NCBI GenBank assembly: GCA_963717455.1 | Contig: OY970336.1 | Location: 4,588,001 to 4,652,000, forward strand | Direction of reading: 5' to 3' | DNA length: 64,000 nucleotides | From: Bog-473 sp963717455 | Lineage (GTDB): Bacteria; Actinomycetota; Acidimicrobiia; Acidimicrobiales; RAAP-2 | Part shown: in pieces, positions 60,449 through 64,000 of the stretch | Position numbering within the stretch: the first letter of the stretch is position 1 | Layout of the letters: each line of letters begins with the position of its first letter | Translations under genes and position numbers: made by a program | Notes under the pieces: model-generated | The model's input: the letters and a program-made list of their open reading frames with translations, nothing else | Told to the model about the DNA's origin: nothing | Database searches by the model: none

Positions 60449-62248
60449 TCACCGGAAGCGTCCGGGCGAGGATAGAAACGGGGAGCGCGTTCGGGTTGTC
60501 ACGAGTTCCGAGCGGTACGCGGTATGTCGTGGGTAGCTGGATTGGGCTGCGTCCGCGGCAGCATCACCCGCCGCCCGGCCCTCTGTAATGGCGATCGCCT
60601 CGGCATGGGCCATAGCGAGCGCGGCCGCCTGCGAGTACCGCCGCCGGTCCTTGTTCGTGACAATACGGGCGACGGCGTCCGCCGCTAGCGTCGAACCGGC
60701 GTCGAGGTAAAGATGTCGCTTGGCCTTCGGGATCGCCATGCCCTCAAGCGTCATTACCAGCAGGCCGCCGAGAGCGAGGTCGTGGGGCGATTCCGGATCG
60801 CTGTCGTCCTCGTCGAACCCGTACGTGAATGACGAAGCGAAAGAGCGTCGGTCCACAAGTACCTCTGCGTCGTTCAAGAGCCCGGCGATCATAGATTCGG
60901 AGAATCCGTCGCACCGCGTAGCGTCGACGCCGGCCGTGAGAAGGATTGGGATCAGCACCTCCGCGGCGAGCGACGCGTCGGCGGCATGAGGTGACTTGTC
61001 AGTGTTTGCAGCTGAACCCGCTCTGTTCTCCGCGACAGCCGTGTCGAGCCGATCCCCCAGCACGAGAAGTACGACTCGCAGCGGCGCAGTAATCCCGGAG
61101 CGACGTCGGCTCTTCGCCAACTGGCTGATCGTCTCCTTCTCGACCTCCGCCCTCCGAGCGGACCTCACAACCTTCAACAGACGGTCGAGGGATGGCACGG
61201 AATCCCATGCCTCCACCCGGGCGGCGACAGCGTTCTCGAGCTGCTCCGTGCCATCGGCCATCAAGGCCATGCGCTCTGCCAGCGCCGCCCGTTCCGCGCC
61301 GAACCTCAGGCTGCGCAGCCCTTCTTTCCCAGCGATGAGTGCCATCGGATCGTCGCCTTGCCGTCGAGCGGCGTCGAACCAGGCGAGAAAGGTCCTCCCG
61401 GCTCGCTGCCCACCGCCTCGGGCGAGCTTCGCCAGGCCCGGCAATCCTTCCAGCTGCTCGACCACCTCGAGCAGAAGCCTGTGTGCCCAGTCGCCGTAGT
61501 AGTGATCGTCCTTCTGGGCCAATGGCGCGAGCGCCGACACCCAGTCCTCAAGCAGCCTCTCGCGCTCCGCCGGCGCCGCCACCCGGGCACCCTCCAGGGC
61601 GGCGTACGACACGGCGTCACCGATGAGAGCCCGACCCAGCAAGGACGCCGCGCGCCGTAGACGGTCCGGACGATCGTCGCGCTCACCGGACTCCCCAACC
61701 GCCCGCAGATACCTGGCCGCCGCTTCCTTCATGACATCGGTGTCGTCAGGATCGGCGGCGACCGACCAGCCGCACTCTATGGCGCCTTCGGCCACGGTGA
61801 ACAGGCGCTCATATGCCTGCGCGGCGGCAGACGGATCACCCTTCAAGAAGACCGCACCGGTGCGGCGCAGCAGTTCAACGAGATTCGAGGTCCAGTCGGG
61901 CTCGCGAAACTCGTCGTCAGAGGACCAACCGTAGCGGTCGTGGTAGTCGTCGTATTCGTCCCAACCGGGCTCGCCGGTAGATTCCGCCTCCTCCTCGAGG
62001 AGTTCGACGTCTGCCAGCAAGGCGTCGATCGGCTCGACCGGCCGAGCCGTCTTCGCGCCGAACCGCTGGAGGAACACCGGGCGCTCCCACGCTTCGACCG
62101 ACTCGGCGAAGGCCAAAACCACTTCGCGCAGCTCCCCAGCCGGCATGGTGGCGATCCGGTCCTCGATTGCGGCCAGGAACAGGCCGAGGGGCAGGGTTGT
62201 ACGTCGCGACCTGCCGGTCAAGTATTGGCCGCTCCGATCGTTCGTCAC
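60449..62248 (-). CDS. Large helical protein of unknown function next to Wadjet
   Basis: A 599-residue protein, mostly alpha-helical and rich in Ala, Leu, Arg and Glu. It has an acidic patch at about 85-110 (EYDDYHDRYGWSSDDEFREP) and TPR-like stretches. The C-terminal region (AAALAMAHAEAIAITEGRAA, then SSYPRHTAYRSELV) resembles the ends of SWIM-finger-associated helical proteins (DUF6880-like), but I do not assign a family. No Walker, nuclease or membrane motif is seen. Start GTG 62248 has only a weak ribosome binding site. It is convergent with jetD and may be an island passenger or an accessory. Confidence 0.6.
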   Translation of the reverse strand: MTNDRSGQYLTGRSRRTTLPLGLFLAAIEDRIATMPAGELREVVLAFAESVEAWERPVFLQRFGAKTARPVEPIDALLADVELLEEEAESTGEPGWDEYDDYHDRYGWSSDDEFREPDWTSNLVELLRRTGAVFLKGDPSAAAQAYERLFTVAEGAIECGWSVAADPDDTDVMKEAAARYLRAVGESGERDDRPDRLRRAASLLGRALIGDAVSYAALEGARVAAPAERERLLEDWVSALAPLAQKDDHYYGDWAHRLLLEVVEQLEGLPGLAKLARGGGQRAGRTFLAWFDAARRQGDDPMALIAGKEGLRSLRFGAERAALAERMALMADGTEQLENAVAARVEAWDSVPSLDRLLKVVRSARRAEVEKETISQLAKSRRRSGITAPLRVVLLVLGDRLDTAVAENRAGSAANTDKSPHAADASLAAEVLIPILLTAGVDATRCDGFSESMIAGLLNDAEVLVDRRSFASSFTYGFDEDDSDPESPHDLALGGLLVMTLEGMAIPKAKRHLYLDAGSTLAADAVARIVTNKDRRRYSQAAALAMAHAEAIAITEGRAAGDAAADAAQSSYPRHTAYRSELVTTRTRSPFLSSPGRFR

Positions 62249-62357
62249 CCGCCTACGTTCGCGCTGAGCAGGGCTCGGAGCACACCGGCAGTCGCTTCGT
62301 GGTTTGTGGTGCTCAGGTGCGCCACGGTTCTACGTCGCGGGAATCAGAGTCTGTCGA

Positions 62358-62377
62358 TAAAGACACGTAAAGACACG
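62358..62377 (+). repeat. 20-bp direct repeat, copy 1
   Basis: TAAAGACACGTAAAGACACG, itself two 10-base units, occurs here and again identically at 62701-62720. The two copies flank 323 bases that include the tRNA-like fragment. A weaker relative lies at 42484-42500. Confidence 0.75.
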
Positions 62378-62538
62378 AGGCGCCCACTCGCACCTCCCCA
62401 CGCCGACGGAGATCCGGCTGTCGGCTCGTGACCTGGGTCTTTGGCGAGTGTGCCGTACTCCCATCTTCGAGCTCTACGACAAACCACGTAGCGCTCAACA
62501 GTGCCTCGTGGCCTTCGGGGGGTCCCACTTCAGCCCTC

Positions 62539-62629
62539 TGACCAGGGCCTTTGGTGGAGGTGAAGGGACTCGAACCCTCGGCCTCTACATTGCGAATGTC
62601 TGGTTCTGGGTGTTTTGACCAGGGCCTTT
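62539..62629 (-). repeat. 14-bp direct repeats bracketing the tRNA-like fragment
   Basis: TGACCAGGGCCTTT occurs at 62539-62552 and 62616-62629, 77 bases apart. In the orientation of the tRNA-like fragment, one copy follows directly on the CCA end and the other precedes the fragment. This pattern suits a short duplicated insertion or core-site duplication. Confidence 0.6.
62552..62599 (-). other. tRNA/tmRNA 3-prime-end remnant (possible attachment site)
   Basis: On the minus strand the sequence ends GAGGGTTCGAGTCCCTT then CACCTCCACCA: a complete T-arm (stem GAGGG/CCCTT, loop TTCGAGT), a seven-base 3-prime acceptor strand, the discriminator A and CCA. The preceding bases (ACATTCGCAATGT) form only a partial anticodon-like hairpin, and no matching 5-prime acceptor strand GGAGGTG lies within reach. 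It is therefore a fragment, as left when an element integrates into the 3-prime end of a tRNA or tmRNA gene. Confidence 0.65.
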
Positions 62630-62700
62630 TCGAGGACTTTCCTGGTTGAGGCGTTTCGATCCCCTCAGGTTCCCTCACGATCCCTCTCCTTCCCTCTCGG

Positions 62701-62720
62701 TAAAGACACGTAAAGACACG
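62701..62720 (+). repeat. 20-bp direct repeat, copy 2
   Basis: Identical to 62358-62377. It is followed, about 40 bases on, by the block shared with 42.5 kb. Confidence 0.75.
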
Positions 62721-62786
62721 CCCGAACGGAGTCGGAGGGTGGCCACGGGCAGGTACTCACGTCCGATCGGCTGGCTCTCGCAATGC
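62705..62786 (+). repeat. Right copy of the imperfect direct repeat (partner at 42484-42567)
   Basis: The 29-base block 62758-62786 (CACGTCCGATCGG, then CTGGCTCTCGCAATGC) matches 42539-42567 at 27 positions, and the AAGACAC-containing part upstream matches at a similar distance. Together the two copies bracket the accessory region from the cupin to the 599-residue protein. Confidence 0.6.
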
Positions 62787-63016
62787 CGAGCGAAATGGCG
62801 CTTGGTCCCTCTTTTGGCGACGATCACCTTCCTCGGCAAGGAACACGACATCACCGACCCCTGGAGCGGCGGTGTTGCCGGGCAGACGGCGGAACGTCAA
62901 TGTCGGTCCCTCAGCAACCGGCGCCTAAATCCAGGGTCGATGGCAGTGCGCTACACCTTCTGGATTTTGACCCAGGTCGCTGGTGGTCCTGTGTCGCCAG
63001 ATAGGGCTCAACGCGG

Positions 63017-64000
63017 TCAGTCGTTTCGCGCGACTTCGGGTCCCGTCATCCGGTCAATGAGCGGGAACGTGGAGGCGATGATCGCGAGCGACGCGGCGAG
63101 TCCGCCCACTACGGTCGCCCAGTACGCGATCCCAGGCATGCGGAACGCGATGTCGACCTGGGAGTGGAGGTAGAGGGCGGCCGACACGAGGCCGACCACA
63201 ATCGACACGGCCGCAACAAGGAGGAGTGGAAGGACACTCTCCAACGCGACGACGCGGTGGAGGAGCTTGGTAGGAGCACCGGTGAGCCTGAGCAGGCTGA
63301 ACGGGCGGCGACGTTCGCCCAACCCGGCGACGATGTTCACCGCGAGACTGCAGGCCGCGATGATGAGGCTTGCCACGATGATGATGTCGGTCATGTCCTC
63401 GATCATCGTAAGAAGGCGCGCGTTCGACGGATCGAGCGACTCGACTCCGAGCGGCTGTCCCTGGAAGGGAAACGCCCGTTCGAGCGTGGTCCGCACTCGT
63501 TCGAGCGATCTCGAGGACCCGTCGGTGGCGACGACCACCGCGTTGATGGGAAGACCCGCGGCTTTCGCCGCCGATAGGTGCGCGGACGGCCAAGCCGTCG
63601 ACGACGCGTGCGAGTTGTGCCCAAGAACATTCGAAAGGAAGTAGCCGATACTCGCGACCGCCGCTCCTCGAGCGCACGTGCCGATCGCCGGCGTCTTGGC
63701 CAGCTGGGCGCACGCGACAACACCAGCCGGCCCGCCCCAGTTCGCCTGCTGACCAGGCGGGACTTGGTGCACTACCGCCACGCCATGCACGCCCGGCGTG
63801 GCGTTGAGCTCGGCAAGCACATGGCCGGGGACCGAAGGTACTTGCGCGGAAGCGGGACAGTTCGACGTCGAGAAGCTGCAGAACGGTTCGGCCAGGGTGT
63901 CCTTTCCGGCGGTTCCTCCTCCAGAGTTGCTGACCGTGGCGATGGAGCTGAGCGCCCCAATCAGGGCGCTGGCAACGAAAAGCGCGATCACGAGCCCGCT
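63017..64000 (-). CDS. FtsX-like ABC transporter permease (N-terminus beyond window edge)
   Basis: The C-terminal ~327 residues of a permease of the FtsX/MacB type. An extracellular domain is followed by membrane segments (TDIIIVASLIIAACSLAVNI, VLPLLLVAAVSIVVGLVSAA, IAYWATVVGGLAASLAIIAS) and the FtsX signature GERRRPFSLLRLTGAP. The open frame continues past the window edge, so the GTG near 63991 is not necessarily the start. The ATPase partner is expected outside the window. It appears to be the first ordinary chromosomal gene to the right of the island. Confidence 0.85.
   Translation of the reverse strand, partial: SGLVIALFVASALIGALSSIATVSNSGGGTAGKDTLAEPFCSFSTSNCPASAQVPSVPGHVLAELNATPGVHGVAVVHQVPPGQQANWGGPAGVVACAQLAKTPAIGTCARGAAVASIGYFLSNVLGHNSHASSTAWPSAHLSAAKAAGLPINAVVVATDGSSRSLERVRTTLERAFPFQGQPLGVESLDPSNARLLTMIEDMTDIIIVASLIIAACSLAVNIVAGLGERRRPFSLLRLTGAPTKLLHRVVALESVLPLLLVAAVSIVVGLVSAALYLHSQVDIAFRMPGIAYWATVVGGLAASLAIIASTFPLIDRMTGPEVARND

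Larger units (their letters stand above)
62249..63016. other. Gene-free 770-bp stretch with att-like features
   Basis: No convincing coding region. It holds two copies of a 20-bp direct repeat, a tRNA/tmRNA 3-prime-end-like fragment, two 14-bp direct repeats next to that fragment, and the right partner of the 42.5-kb repeat. The density of short repeats suggests an integration scar. Confidence 0.6.

Noticed and set aside
62552..62599. A functional tRNA gene
   Set aside because: Only the T-arm, 3-prime acceptor strand and CCA are present. No 5-prime acceptor strand or D-arm is found and the anticodon stem is incomplete.

Overview
The window reads as a chromosomal segment of a high-GC actinobacterium. 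Mce/YrbE lipid-import genes, a secretin-less Tad pilus cluster, a eukaryotic-type glutamine synthetase, many GTG/TTG starts and strongly G/C-biased third codon positions all fit. The gene mix resembles Acidimicrobiia-type genomes, but no rRNA or other taxonomic marker is present, so the class is an inference.

Region 1 (1-11.8 kb): a complete Mce operon on the minus strand (yrbEA-yrbEB-mceA-B-C-D-E-F, with F cut by the window edge). Every visible junction has overlapping stop and start codons. Divergent to it lie an ECF-type sigma factor with a membrane-anchored, repeat-bearing C-terminal tail (and an apparent frameshift) and the Mce ATPase gene (MceG/MlaF-like). Region 2 (11.9-23.5 kb): glutamine synthetase II, then a Tad/Flp pilus locus. 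Minus strand: cpaB-tadZ-tadA-tadB-tadC, a LuxR-type regulator and two Flp pilins. Plus strand: tadE-tadG-prepilin peptidase. A dyad element (GTCCATA-N5-TATGGAC type) sits upstream of both Flp genes and in both arms of the divergent tad promoter region. It occurs again, identically, upstream of a third Flp gene 30 kb away at 44.8 kb. Region 3 (23.5-42.4 kb): mostly ordinary chromosomal genes. These include a DEAD-box/cold-shock fusion that appears to start at ATC, a PhyH dioxygenase, an amidase, a D-threonine aldolase-like enzyme, a PRC-barrel protein, a pyruvate kinase-like protein, Hsp20, a frameshifted MFS gene, DUF72, a large cyclase-like/NTPase/LuxR regulator, an AmiC-like binding protein, and an HxlR/MFS/SDR cluster with a palindromic operator.

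Region 4 (42.4-62.8 kb): accessory DNA. It holds a cupin, a KdpD-like membrane sensor without a kinase, the orphan Flp pilin, a secreted beta-propeller protein, an ECF sigma/anti-sigma pair, a flavodoxin-fold reductase, a decayed ISL3 transposase, two identical IS110-family transposases in a 1,697-bp tandem duplication, a DUF433-type antitoxin/PIN-like toxin pair, a complete four-gene Wadjet anti-plasmid system (jetABCD), and a 599-residue protein of unknown function. The right side carries short direct repeats and a tRNA/tmRNA 3-prime-end remnant. A 29-bp sequence at 62.76 kb recurs (27/29) at 42.54 kb, which suggests a mobile or formerly mobile ~20-kb island. The window ends inside an FtsX-like ABC permease.

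The strongest system-level signals are the complete Wadjet operon in its IS/TA-rich setting and the shared regulatory element that ties the remote Flp pilin to the tad cluster. Three genes (sigma factor, MFS, DEAD-box start) show anomalies that could be real recoding or decay, or single-base assembly errors. These are flagged individually.
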